Shown piece after piece: positions 47,201-55,748 of a stretch of DNA of 64,000 nucleotides (positions within the stretch are counted from its first letter, which is position 1; every line of letters begins with the position of its first letter). Both the position numbers and the translations under genes were made by a program. The DNA comes from CAVVJA01 sp963801715 (GTDB lineage: Bacteria > Actinomycetota > Actinomycetes > Mycobacteriales > Jatrophihabitantaceae): assembly GCA_963801715.1 (NCBI GenBank), contig CAWDGB010000022.1:62001-126000 (forward strand), written 5' to 3'. The notes beneath the pieces were generated by a model. That model was not told where the DNA came from, made no database searches, and worked only from the letters and a program-made list of their open reading frames with translations.

Positions 47201-48735
47201 GCGATCTCGTCAGCCGTCCCGAGCACTCCGCGGGCGACGTCACGATCGTCGAACGGGTACACGGTTCCGGCGACCTCCTGGCCGAGCTCATGGCCCTTAC
47301 CGGCGATGAGCACCGTGTCGCCCGGCCCAGCCATCCGAATCGCGCCGGCGATCGCTGCGCCCCGATCGCCGATCTCGACCACTTCGGCGCGCAGAGCGGC
47401 GGCCACCTCACCGGCGCCGTCCAGCATGGCGCGCCTGATGGCGGCCGGATCCTCGCTGCGCGGGTTGTCGTCGGTGATGATGAGGACATCCGCGTAGCGG
47501 GCGGCCACTTCGCCCATGATCGGACGCTTGGCCTGATCGCGATCGCCTCCGCACCCGAGCACGATCACCAGGCGCCGGGAGGTGAGTGGCCGCAACGCGC
47601 GCAACGCGCCCTCAACCGCGGCCGGCTTGTGGCTGTAGTCGACGACGACCAGGAACGGCTGACCCGCGACGACCCGCTCCATGCGCCCAGGCACTCCGGC
47701 CCGAGCGACCGCCGGAGCGGCCAACCGCGGGTCGACGCCCACCGCATCCAGCACGGCGAGCGCCAACAGCGCGTTGGCGACGTTGTACGAGCCGAGGATG
47801 GCCGTGCCGGCGGCAAAATCTCGGCCGGGACCCACCGCGCGGAAACCGGTGCTGGCGTCGGTACGAACGCCAATGTCGGTGGCCCGCCAGGTCGCCGTGC
47901 GGGTGCCGGTCGTGTTCACCGTGATCGCCCCAGGCCCGACGCGTGCGGCGAGCCGCTGGCCCCATTCGTCGTCGGTGACGATCACGGCCACGCGCGAGCG
48001 ACCGTCGAACAACTTCGCTTTGGCTTCGAAGTAGTCGTCGAGATCGGCGTGGAAGTCGAGATGGTCCTGCGAGAGGTTCGTGAACGCCCCGACCGCGAAG
48101 TCCACGCCATCGGCCCGGCCGAGAGCAAGGGCGTGGCTGGATACCTCCATGGCGACCGTGGTGACATCCCGTTCGGACATGACCGCGAGCAGCGCCTGTA
48201 GCTCCGGAGCCTCGGGCGTGGTGAACCCGGTGCTGATCTGATCGTTTCCGATCAGCGTCGCAACGGTGCCGATCAGCGCGGTCGGCACCCCGGCCGCCGC
48301 GAGGCCGGCCCGGATCAAGAACGTCGTCGTGGTCTTTCCGCTCGTACCGGTAACGCCCAGCACCGAGAGGCGGCGGCTGGGCGCACCATAAACGGCTGCG
48401 GCAGCCCGCCCCAGCACGGCTCGGACATCAGGGACAACGAGGGCCGAGACGTGAAGCGGCAGCTGTGCCGCACCGGCCGGATCGGTGAGAACTGCAACGC
48501 CGCCGGCCGCGATCGCATTCGGCGCAAACTGGGCGCCGTGACCAGTTCGACCGGACAGCGCGGCAAATACGTCACCCGGTCGGACGAGCTGACTGCTGGC
48601 CGTGATGCCGGTCGCAGCGACGTCCGGCCCGACAAGGGTGGCGCCGAGTACCTGACCTAGGGCGGCGAGGGACGTCTGACGCACCGCCGACGGACGTGGT
48701 ACCGCCCCGGCCGAGCTGTTGTGTGCGACCAGCAC
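47197..48735 (-). CDS. murE: UDP-MurNAc-tripeptide synthetase MurE
   Basis: It adds the third residue of the stem peptide. The 512 residues show the P-loop VLGVTGTSGKTTTTFLIRAG, TTPEAPELQALLAVM, VAMEVSSHALALGR and NLSQDHLDFHADLDDYFEAK. The motif DDNPRSEDP (DNPR) indicates meso-diaminopimelate as the amino acid added, fitting an actinobacterium. The start is GTG 48735, one base after the ftsI stop. Confidence 0.95.
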   Translation of the reverse strand: MLVAHNSSAGAVPRPSAVRQTSLAALGQVLGATLVGPDVAATGITASSQLVRPGDVFAALSGRTGHGAQFAPNAIAAGGVAVLTDPAGAAQLPLHVSALVVPDVRAVLGRAAAAVYGAPSRRLSVLGVTGTSGKTTTTFLIRAGLAAAGVPTALIGTVATLIGNDQISTGFTTPEAPELQALLAVMSERDVTTVAMEVSSHALALGRADGVDFAVGAFTNLSQDHLDFHADLDDYFEAKAKLFDGRSRVAVIVTDDEWGQRLAARVGPGAITVNTTGTRTATWRATDIGVRTDASTGFRAVGPGRDFAAGTAILGSYNVANALLALAVLDAVGVDPRLAAPAVARAGVPGRMERVVAGQPFLVVVDYSHKPAAVEGALRALRPLTSRRLVIVLGCGGDRDQAKRPIMGEVAARYADVLIITDDNPRSEDPAAIRRAMLDGAGEVAAALRAEVVEIGDRGAAIAGAIRMAGPGDTVLIAGKGHELGQEVAGTVYPFDDRDVARGVLGTADEIA

Positions 48736-48736
48736 G

Positions 48737-50884
48737 TCAGCACACGCTACTGCCGTACAGGTCGCGAGTGGATGCGTCGCAGATCAGTAGCGGTACGTGC
48801 ACCGACTCAGCGCCCGACGGCGGGATCCGCGCACGCTGTACGTAGTAGGCGCCGATCTGGTTGTAGAGGGGGGCGGCCACGTCCCCGCCGTGCAATCCGT
48901 GGGCCGGGTTGTCGATCATGATGGCGACCACGAACTGCGGGTTGTCCGCGGGCGCGATCCCCGCGAACGTGTCCCAGTACATCGAATCGCTGTACGCACC
49001 GCCTCGAGCCGGGTCGGGCTGCTGCGCGGTGCCGGTCTTGCCTGCGACTCGGTAGCCGGGTATTGCCGCCTTCACGCCGGTGCCGCCGGGGAGGATCGTC
49101 GACTCGAGCATGGTCCGCACTGTCCGGGCGCTCTTGGCGCTGACGACGCGGCTACCTGCGGGCGTCGTGTCCGCCTCGGTCGATCCGTCCGATCGGGTCA
49201 CCGACTCGACGATCCTGGGCGGCACCCGGACACCGTCGTTGGCGATGGTCTGATACATCGAGGCCAGCTGCAGAATCGTCATCGCCTCGCCCTGGCCGAT
49301 CGGAACGTTGGCGAAGGTAGCGTCTGACCAGCTCGACATAGGCGGCAGGATCCCGGCGCTTTCGCCCGGGAGCTCGATCCCGGTCTGGCTGCCAATGCCG
49401 AACCGGCGCTCGTAGTCGTACCACGCCACCGGCCCCAGCTGCTGGGCGATCTCCAGGGTGCCGACATTGGACGAGGCCGCCAACACCCCGGTGGCCGTGA
49501 ATCGCTGCGGGGGGTGTGACCACGCATCATGGACTGCGATCCCACCCATCTCGATCGTGTCCGGCACGGTGAAGACGCTCGACGGCCTTATCAGGCCCTT
49601 TTCCAGGGCGGCGGAAAACGTCACGAGCTTGTTCACCGAGCCGGGCTCGAACACCGACTGAATGGCCGGGTCGCGAGTCGACTGGTCGCTGATCGTCGCG
49701 GGGTCGGCGGGGTTGAATGTCGCCGAGGAGGCGAGCGCCAGGACCTGGCCGGTGTGCGCGTCGAGCACCGCAACCTGCCCGCCCCGCGCCTGCGATTGGG
49801 CCACCGCCGCGTCGAGATAGCCCTGCACGGTGTACTGCAGATCCTGGTCGAGCGTCATCCGGACGCTCCCGCCGTCAAGCGCTGTCCGAGTTAGGTTCGG
49901 CCCGTTGGGGTTGACCCGGCCCCGGCCGTCGACCGCATAGGTCAGTGTGCCGTCACGTCCGGCCAACACCTCGTTGTAAGCGGCCTCGATTCCGGCAGCG
50001 CCGGTTCCGTCGGAGTGCATGAAACCGATCACGTTGGCGGCGGTCGTCCGACCGGGGTATTCCCGTTGCGTCGTCGGCTGAGTGTAGATACCCGGCAGGT
50101 TGAGATCCTCGATCTGACGGGTGGCCTGGCTATCGACTGCCGTGCCGAGCAACGCGTACTGGCCCGGCTTGGCAAGTTCTGCCATCACGGTGAGGACCGG
50201 CTTGGACAGCAGCGGCGCGAGGGAGATGGCGGTGCTGAGCCGGTCGGCCGGCGGCACTTGAGTCGGATCGGCGGTGATGTCCTGCGCCCCCGACGTGAAA
50301 GCGAGCGGCGTGCCATCGCGATCCAGGATGGACCCGCGCAGCGCATGGACCGGGACGACCTTGACGCGCTGGGCAGTGGCGGCGTTGGCGTAGTCGGCAT
50401 GGTCGATGGCTTGCAACTGGACGAGCCGGCCGCCGATCACGAGCAGCATCACGGTGACGACGACGAGGGCGATCGACATCCGGCGATCCAGCCGGCCCAG
50501 CAGCAGCACGGATCGGCGCCGGGGGCGCCGCCGGATGGCCCGAGCTACCGGCGGAGTTGTCGGTCGTGATGCGCTGTGGCCAACCGGCTGCCGTGGCCGC
50601 CGGGCCGGCCGCGATGCAGCAGCCGGCCGCGCGGCCTTCGGCGGCCGGATGGGGGGCGGGGACGCCGGCGGCCCGGCACGCGTAGGCCGGGGGGCGTAGG
50701 TGGCCCCGCTCGGATTGGACCGCGGCTGATACGGCATCGAGTGCGGTCCGGCGGTGGTCGCGTGTGGCGCTCCGGTGGGGTGACGGCGGGCACCGGCGGG
50801 TGGCGGTGGCAGGTGCGGTGGCGGTGCCCCGCTTCCTGGGCTCGCCCGACGAGTCCCGGACGCCTGCGGGGGACGCTCGCTCAC
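48737..50884 (-). CDS. ftsI: Septal transpeptidase FtsI/PbpB
   Basis: It cross-links septal peptidoglycan and is a class B PBP. The 715 residues start with a Pro/Arg-rich disordered cytosolic segment of about 120 residues, unusually long. One membrane helix follows (SIALVVVTVMLLVIGGRLVQ), then the pedestal domain and the transpeptidase. The active-site SxxK is FEPGSVNKLVTFSAALEKGL, SxN is LAASSNVGTLEIA and KTG is AGKTGTAQQPDP. The start is GTG 50884, overlapping ftsL. Confidence 0.94.
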   Translation of the reverse strand: MSERPPQASGTRRASPGSGAPPPHLPPPPAGARRHPTGAPHATTAGPHSMPYQPRSNPSGATYAPRPTRAGPPASPPPIRPPKAARPAAASRPARRPRQPVGHSASRPTTPPVARAIRRRPRRRSVLLLGRLDRRMSIALVVVTVMLLVIGGRLVQLQAIDHADYANAATAQRVKVVPVHALRGSILDRDGTPLAFTSGAQDITADPTQVPPADRLSTAISLAPLLSKPVLTVMAELAKPGQYALLGTAVDSQATRQIEDLNLPGIYTQPTTQREYPGRTTAANVIGFMHSDGTGAAGIEAAYNEVLAGRDGTLTYAVDGRGRVNPNGPNLTRTALDGGSVRMTLDQDLQYTVQGYLDAAVAQSQARGGQVAVLDAHTGQVLALASSATFNPADPATISDQSTRDPAIQSVFEPGSVNKLVTFSAALEKGLIRPSSVFTVPDTIEMGGIAVHDAWSHPPQRFTATGVLAASSNVGTLEIAQQLGPVAWYDYERRFGIGSQTGIELPGESAGILPPMSSWSDATFANVPIGQGEAMTILQLASMYQTIANDGVRVPPRIVESVTRSDGSTEADTTPAGSRVVSAKSARTVRTMLESTILPGGTGVKAAIPGYRVAGKTGTAQQPDPARGGAYSDSMYWDTFAGIAPADNPQFVVAIMIDNPAHGLHGGDVAAPLYNQIGAYYVQRARIPPSGAESVHVPLLICDASTRDLYGSSVC

Positions 50885-51477
50885 CGCGGCCCTCCGGGTA
50901 GCGGCGCTTGAGTCACGGGCGTGGGGCTGGGTTTGGGCGTTGGTGCCGCCCCTGGAGACGGCGAGGTCCGAGGGGGTGTCTGGCGCCCGGACCCAGCGAC
51001 CCCGGCCCGCGACGGCGGCCGAGTTGCCGTGGGCGCCGCCGTGGCGGGCACGGGCACCGCGGCCGGTACGGCTGGACTCGGACTGCCAAGCACGCTGACC
51101 TTGCCGTCCGGCCGAACAGTGAGGAAACCTGGAGTCCCGTTGGGCACCATGCCGAGCTTGGCCGCGGCGGCGGCGAGCGCGTCCGGCGCCTCGTTGGCCG
51201 CGAGCTTGGACCGAAGCTGCTCCACATCCTCAGCCAGGCCGGCGTTGGCTGTCGTTACGTCGTGACGGCGCAGCTCGGCTGCGGCCGACGCGGTGTTCAG
51301 CACGACGAGAACGCACAGGCCACCAGTGAGCAGCCCGCAGATGAGCAGGATGAACGGCGCCCGCCGTGGACCGGCCCGCCGCGCCTGCCGGGCGCCCATG
51401 GCCCGCTGGGCCGCGGCAGACAGCGTCGGCTTCGTCCAGTTGACCGAGACTGGTTCGACGCGCGCGATCCGCGTCAC
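50881..51477 (-). CDS. ftsL: FtsL-like divisome protein
   Basis: The 198-residue protein has a basic cytosolic N-terminus, one membrane helix (APFILLICGLLTGGLCVLVV) and a short coiled coil with LRSKLAANEAPDALAAAAAK. A C-terminal Pro/Ala/Thr-rich tail of about 70 residues is not found in enterobacterial FtsL. Its position between rsmH and ftsI is the family's standard place, which is the main reason for the name. The start is GTG 51477, overlapping rsmH. Confidence 0.85.
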   Translation of the reverse strand: MTRIARVEPVSVNWTKPTLSAAAQRAMGARQARRAGPRRAPFILLICGLLTGGLCVLVVLNTASAAAELRRHDVTTANAGLAEDVEQLRSKLAANEAPDALAAAAAKLGMVPNGTPGFLTVRPDGKVSVLGSPSPAVPAAVPVPATAAPTATRPPSRAGVAGSGRQTPPRTSPSPGAAPTPKPSPTPVTQAPLPGGPR

Positions 51478-52478
51478 GAGGCTGCTCGAATCCGCTCGGC
51501 TGCCCGCAGCCGCACTGACGCCGACCGGGGATTGGCGGCGACCTCCGCCTCACTGGGACCCTCTCCCCAGGCGAGCAGCCGCAGCTGCGGCCCGTGGTCG
51601 GCGAGGACCACCGGCAGGTCGACTGGCGTGCTGTCCCGGGCAAGCTCGGCGAGCTGCTGCTTGACCAGCCGGTCCTCGAGGGAGTGATAGGAGAGCACGA
51701 CAATCCGCCCGCGGACCACCAGTGCGGACACCGCCGCCGGTAGGGCCGCACGCAGGGCACCGAGCTCGTCGTTGACCTCGATGCGCAGCGCCTGGAAGGT
51801 GCGCTTGGCCGGGTGGCCCCCGGTGCGGCGGGTTGCCGCCGGGATAGCGTCACGGACCAGCTCGGCCAGGCGGGCGCTCGAGGTGATGCGCTCCTGCGCT
51901 CGGGCGCGGCCGATGGCCTGGGCAATGCGCTGCGCAAACCGCTCCTCGCCGTACTCCCGCAGCACCCGGGCAAGCTCCCCGACGGGGTACTCGTTGAGGA
52001 TCTCCTCCGCGGACCGGCCGCGCCCCTGATCCATGCGCATGTCGAGGCCGGTGTCGCTGGCGTAGGAGAACCCGCGTTGCGCGTCGTCGAGTTGCATGGA
52101 CGAAACGCCGAGGTCGAAGAGCACCCCGTCGACGAGCGGATGCCCGATGTCCGTCAGCACGTCGGCCAGCCGGTCGTAACCGGTGTGCACCAGGTGCAGC
52201 CGGGTCTGGAACCGGATCAATCGTTCCCGGCTGCGCGCCAGCGCCACGGGATCGCGGTCGAGTCCGACCAGTGTCAGCTGGGGATGGGCCGACAGAAGGG
52301 CCTCAGCGTGTCCGCCGAGACCAATGGTGGCGTCGACTACCACTGCCGGATGATCGGCAAGAGTGGGAGCGAGCAGCTCGAGGACCCGATCGAGCCGTAC
52401 CGGGACGTGACCGATCGCTGCCGGGTCCGATGGACGCAGGGAGCCGCTGGACCGCTCGGGTGGTACATCCATCGGCAT
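51474..52478 (-). CDS. rsmH: 16S rRNA (cytosine-1402-N4) methyltransferase
   Basis: It methylates C1402 of 16S rRNA. The 334 residues carry VVVDATIGLGGHAEALLSAH, VDGVLFDLGVSSMQLDDAQR, GFSYASDTGLDMRMDQ, HPAKRTFQALRIEVNDELGA and IVVLSYHSLEDRLVKQ. It sits directly after mraZ in the dcw order. A 190-base gap to mraZ holds no recognisable gene. Confidence 0.95.
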   Translation of the reverse strand: MPMDVPPERSSGSLRPSDPAAIGHVPVRLDRVLELLAPTLADHPAVVVDATIGLGGHAEALLSAHPQLTLVGLDRDPVALARSRERLIRFQTRLHLVHTGYDRLADVLTDIGHPLVDGVLFDLGVSSMQLDDAQRGFSYASDTGLDMRMDQGRGRSAEEILNEYPVGELARVLREYGEERFAQRIAQAIGRARAQERITSSARLAELVRDAIPAATRRTGGHPAKRTFQALRIEVNDELGALRAALPAAVSALVVRGRIVVLSYHSLEDRLVKQQLAELARDSTPVDLPVVLADHGPQLRLLAWGEGPSEAEVAANPRSASVRLRAAERIRAAS

Positions 52479-52668
52479 GGGTCGTCCCTGGTCTCGTATC
52501 GGGATTCAACGCGTCTGCGACGAGTCCGGTCGGGGCCGGCAAGGGACGTCGACTCGGGTCCCCACCCGTCGTCCGTGCGACCTGCTTGGAGCCGGGGAAG
52601 GTGCCCCAAGGAAGGGACGGTCGCGACGGGGGGAGGCCGGAGCGGACGTCGTTGGCGTCAGCGGGCCG

Positions 52669-53100
52669 TCAAAGCAGTCCGGGGATGACCACCTCCTCGG
52701 CATCGGCGAATGCCTGCTCGGTGCGGTCGAGGTACTCTCGCCAGCCCGTGGCGTCCCACACCTCGACCCGGGTATTCGCACCGATCACCACGCAGTCCTT
52801 GCTCAGCCCGGCGTACTCCCGCAGCGCCACGGGAACGGTGATCCGCCCCTGCCCGTCGGGAACCTCGTGCGAGGCACTGGCGAAGAACACCCGGCTGTAG
52901 TCCCGCACTCGGCGGTCGGTGACCGGCGCAGTGCGCAGGCCTTCAGTGATACGACTGAACTCGGTGACCGGAAAGACGAACAGGCAGCGTTCCTGACCTT
53001 TGGTGATCACCAGGCCCGCCTCGAGGTCGGTCCGGAATCGGGCGGGCAGCGCCAGGCGGCCCTTGTCGTCGAGACGGGGGGTATGCGTGCCGAGGAACAT
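52669..53100 (-). CDS. mraZ: Transcriptional regulator MraZ
   Basis: It is the first gene of the dcw block and represses its own operon in other bacteria. The 143 residues have two SpoVT/AbrB-like repeats: MFLGTHTPRLDDKGRLALPA and SHEVPDGQGRITVPVALREY, each with the DxxGR signature. ATG 53100 is the only sensible start; upstream residues in the frame are noise from the operator repeats. Confidence 0.95.
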   Translation of the reverse strand: MFLGTHTPRLDDKGRLALPARFRTDLEAGLVITKGQERCLFVFPVTEFSRITEGLRTAPVTDRRVRDYSRVFFASASHEVPDGQGRITVPVALREYAGLSKDCVVIGANTRVEVWDATGWREYLDRTEQAFADAEEVVIPGLL

Positions 53101-53144
53101 GCCGGCCGCCTCCCCACCCGAGCGCCCCACCGAGTGATGATCTC

Positions 53145-53180
53145 CCCCACGAAGCCCCACCATACCCCACTTCACTCCAC
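53145..53180 (-). promoter_or_regulatory. MraZ operator, four 10-bp-spaced repeats
   Basis: On the minus strand, GTGGGG occurs at 53150-53145, 53160-53155 and 53170-53165, and GTGGAG at 53180-53175, all at an exact 10-base step. This is the TGGGN-n5 direct repeat layout known for MraZ. A weak -35 TTGCTC (53184-53189) and -10 TATGGT (53159-53164), 19 bases apart, would be overlapped by it. Confidence 0.8.
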
Positions 53181-53353
53181 TTGGAGCAAGACACACCAGA
53201 TGGCGAGCAGGCAGGGACGATCACGTCGGTTACGCCCTGAGGTACTCGCGCGGCCACCGGCGGGATGCCGAGATCCGCGCGCTCGGCAATACTCGATATG
53301 CACACGGTTGCCGACGAGCGCGGCCGGAGTGGTGGGGTCGACTGGGAGGCCGC

Positions 53354-54349
53354 GTGGACGAGGGGTACCCGGACGGTGTCGCGACGGTCCACGCAGTGCG
53401 CGATGTCGCGGCGGCCGGGCAACGCATCGCCGCCAACATCGAGCAGGTCATCGAAGGCAAGGCGGACACGATCCGTCTCGGACTTACCGTCCTGCTCGCC
53501 GAGGGTCATCTGCTGATCGAGGACGTGCCCGGGGTTGGCAAGACGAAGTTTGCCAAGGCACTTGCGCGTTCCATCGACTGCACGGTGCGGCGAGTCCAGT
53601 TCACGCCGGACCTGCTGCCGAGTGACATCACGGGCGTCAGCATCTACAACACCGAGTCACGGGACTTCGAGTTCAAGCCCGGCCCGGTGTTCGCGAACAT
53701 CGTCGTCGGTGACGAGATCAATCGAGCGTCACCGAAGACTCAGGCGGCGCTGCTGGAGTGCATGGAGGAGCGCCAGGTCACCGTCGACGGGGTGACATAC
53801 CCGGTCGGCTCACCGTTCCTCGTTCTCGCCACGCAAAATCCGATCGACATGGAAGGGACCTACCCGCTACCTGAGGCTCAGCGGGACCGGTTCACGGCCC
53901 GGATTTCGATGGGCTATCCGGACCATGCCGCGGAGATCGCGATGCTGGCCGAGCATGCGAGCGTCGATCCACTCGCCACGCTTCCGCCGGTGTCAGACGC
54001 TCGCGAAGTGCGGGCGCTGATCGAAGCAGTGCGCGCCGTCCACGTCGCTGAGTCGATCAAGGCGTATGCCGTCGATCTGGCGGAGGCAACCCGGCAGTCG
54101 CCGGATCTGCGCCTCGGCGCGTCCCCCCGAGCCACGCTCCAACTGCTGCGCGCCGCCAAAGCGTGGGCCGCGCTAGGCGGCCGGGAGTACGTCATCCCCG
54201 ACGACATCCAGGGGCTCACCACTCCGGTGCTGGCCCACCGATTGCTCCTCACCGCGGAGACACAGATCAGCGGCCGTACGGCCGAGGACGCGTTGACCAA
54301 GATCGTCGGTTCAGTGCCCATTCCCAGCGATCAGACCGCGCGGCTGTAG
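53354..54349 (+). CDS. MoxR family AAA ATPase
   Basis: The 331-residue AAA+ protein has Walker A LIEDVPGVGKTKFAKAL, Walker B IVVGDEINRASPKTQAALLE, sensor VLATQNPIDMEGTYPLPEAQ and the arginine-finger region LPEAQRDRFTARI. MoxR proteins act as chaperones for partner proteins, often a VWA or DUF58 protein encoded next door, as here. The start GTG 53354 follows GGGAGG. It leads a three-gene operon, divergent from mraZ. Confidence 0.93.
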   Translation: MDEGYPDGVATVHAVRDVAAAGQRIAANIEQVIEGKADTIRLGLTVLLAEGHLLIEDVPGVGKTKFAKALARSIDCTVRRVQFTPDLLPSDITGVSIYNTESRDFEFKPGPVFANIVVGDEINRASPKTQAALLECMEERQVTVDGVTYPVGSPFLVLATQNPIDMEGTYPLPEAQRDRFTARISMGYPDHAAEIAMLAEHASVDPLATLPPVSDAREVRALIEAVRAVHVAESIKAYAVDLAEATRQSPDLRLGASPRATLQLLRAAKAWAALGGREYVIPDDIQGLTTPVLAHRLLLTAETQISGRTAEDALTKIVGSVPIPSDQTARL

Positions 54350-54374
54350 TGACCGACGCGGGACACTAGCAGTC

Positions 54375-55748
54375 ATGGCGCTATCCCGAATCCAACGGCT
54401 GCGCGCCGGATTCACCACTCGCGGGCGCTGCCTGCTCGCCGCAGGGCTGACCGCGCTCGTGTGCGGACTGCTGTTCGGCAGTGTCGATCTCGCTCGCGCC
54501 GGCTGCCTGGTGCTCGCCGCTCCGATCGTGGCTGCACTCGTGGTCAACCGTTCCCAGCTGACGATCGCCAGCAGACGCTCGGTCACTCCGCCGCGGTCCA
54601 CACTCGGCACCGACGTGTCAGTCGCACTCACCGTGACCAACCGGTCGGTGCTGCCCACCGGTCCGCTCATGCTGGAGGACCGGTTACCGGTCCAGATCAC
54701 CGGCCGGGCCCGCTTCTCGCTCGACGGCCTGTCGGGCCGGGAGTCCCGCAGCGTGGCCTACCGCCTACCCAAACTCGGCCGTGGGCGATACGGCGCGGGG
54801 CCGCTCCGGATGCGGCTCACAGACCCGTTCGGGCTCATTGATACCTCGCGGTCGTTTACCGCCACGTCGTCGTTCGTGGTCACGCCGGTCGTCGACGCTC
54901 TTCCGCAGGTCCAGCCGCCATATTCGGTCGACGTCGGCGAGAATGCCGGCAGTCACTCGATCGGATCGCACGGCGCCGACGACGCCTCGACCCGCGAGTA
55001 CCGGTATGGCGACGACCTTCGCAAGATCCACTGGCGATCCACCGCGCGGGTCGGCACGCTGATGGTGCGACACGAGGAACGACCATGGCAAGGCCATGCC
55101 ACGCTCGTGCTGGACCTGCGTGCGGGTGCGCACGACACGGTGATCGGCACGCCGCCGACGCCGTCCGCTCATCCAGACGAACCACCGCCGGACGTCCGCC
55201 GAACCAGCAGCCTGGAGTGGGCGATCAGCGCCATCGCCAGCATCGGAAGTCATCTCGCCCACCGAGGCCGAGAGCTCAGCCTCGTCGAATCGGTGTCCGA
55301 TGCGGAACGTATCCGTCTCGGAGGAGCTACGGAGCTGGTCGAGCACCTGGCTGAGGTCCGCGCGAGCGGCGCGAACGATCTGCACAATCTGGTGCCCATC
55401 ATCCGCGAGGCGGCCCGGGACTCCACGGTGATCGCCGTGCTTGGTCGGCTCGACGTCACCGGCGCCCGCGCACTCGCCACCGTGCAGGCCCGCGGATCCA
55501 GCGGCGCGCCATTTGTGATCTTGCTCGATACCCCGACCTGGCGTCATGGCCGCGCGACCAGCGCGGCGCCCGATCCGCAACCTCCGTCTGCGGAGTTCGA
55601 TGCGTCGGTCGTTGAGACTCTGCGGGCAGCCGGGTGGTGGGTAGTGCGAGCTACCTCGGCCGACGCGACGCCATTCGTGTGGCAGCAACTCATGGGCCAG
55701 CGGGCGCTCATGATCCCCACCAACGCGGCGAGAGTTGAGCCGGCATGA
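54375..55748 (+). CDS. DUF58 protein, moxR partner
   Basis: The 457-residue membrane protein has two N-terminal helices (CLLAAGLTALVCGLLFGSVD and CLVLAAPIVAALVV). A DUF58 domain follows, with the signature TREYRYGDDLRKIHWRSTAR, then a VWA-like region containing TLVLDLRAGAHDTV. The family is coupled to MoxR and to a membrane transglutaminase; the function is unknown. It overlaps the next gene by ATGA (55745-55748). Confidence 0.92.
   Translation: MALSRIQRLRAGFTTRGRCLLAAGLTALVCGLLFGSVDLARAGCLVLAAPIVAALVVNRSQLTIASRRSVTPPRSTLGTDVSVALTVTNRSVLPTGPLMLEDRLPVQITGRARFSLDGLSGRESRSVAYRLPKLGRGRYGAGPLRMRLTDPFGLIDTSRSFTATSSFVVTPVVDALPQVQPPYSVDVGENAGSHSIGSHGADDASTREYRYGDDLRKIHWRSTARVGTLMVRHEERPWQGHATLVLDLRAGAHDTVIGTPPTPSAHPDEPPPDVRRTSSLEWAISAIASIGSHLAHRGRELSLVESVSDAERIRLGGATELVEHLAEVRASGANDLHNLVPIIREAARDSTVIAVLGRLDVTGARALATVQARGSSGAPFVILLDTPTWRHGRATSAAPDPQPPSAEFDASVVETLRAAGWWVVRATSADATPFVWQQLMGQRALMIPTNAARVEPA

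Noticed and set aside
52479..52668. Gap between rsmH and mraZ as a small-gene site
   Set aside because: Only short shadow frames cross it; no ribosome site or conserved-looking peptide.
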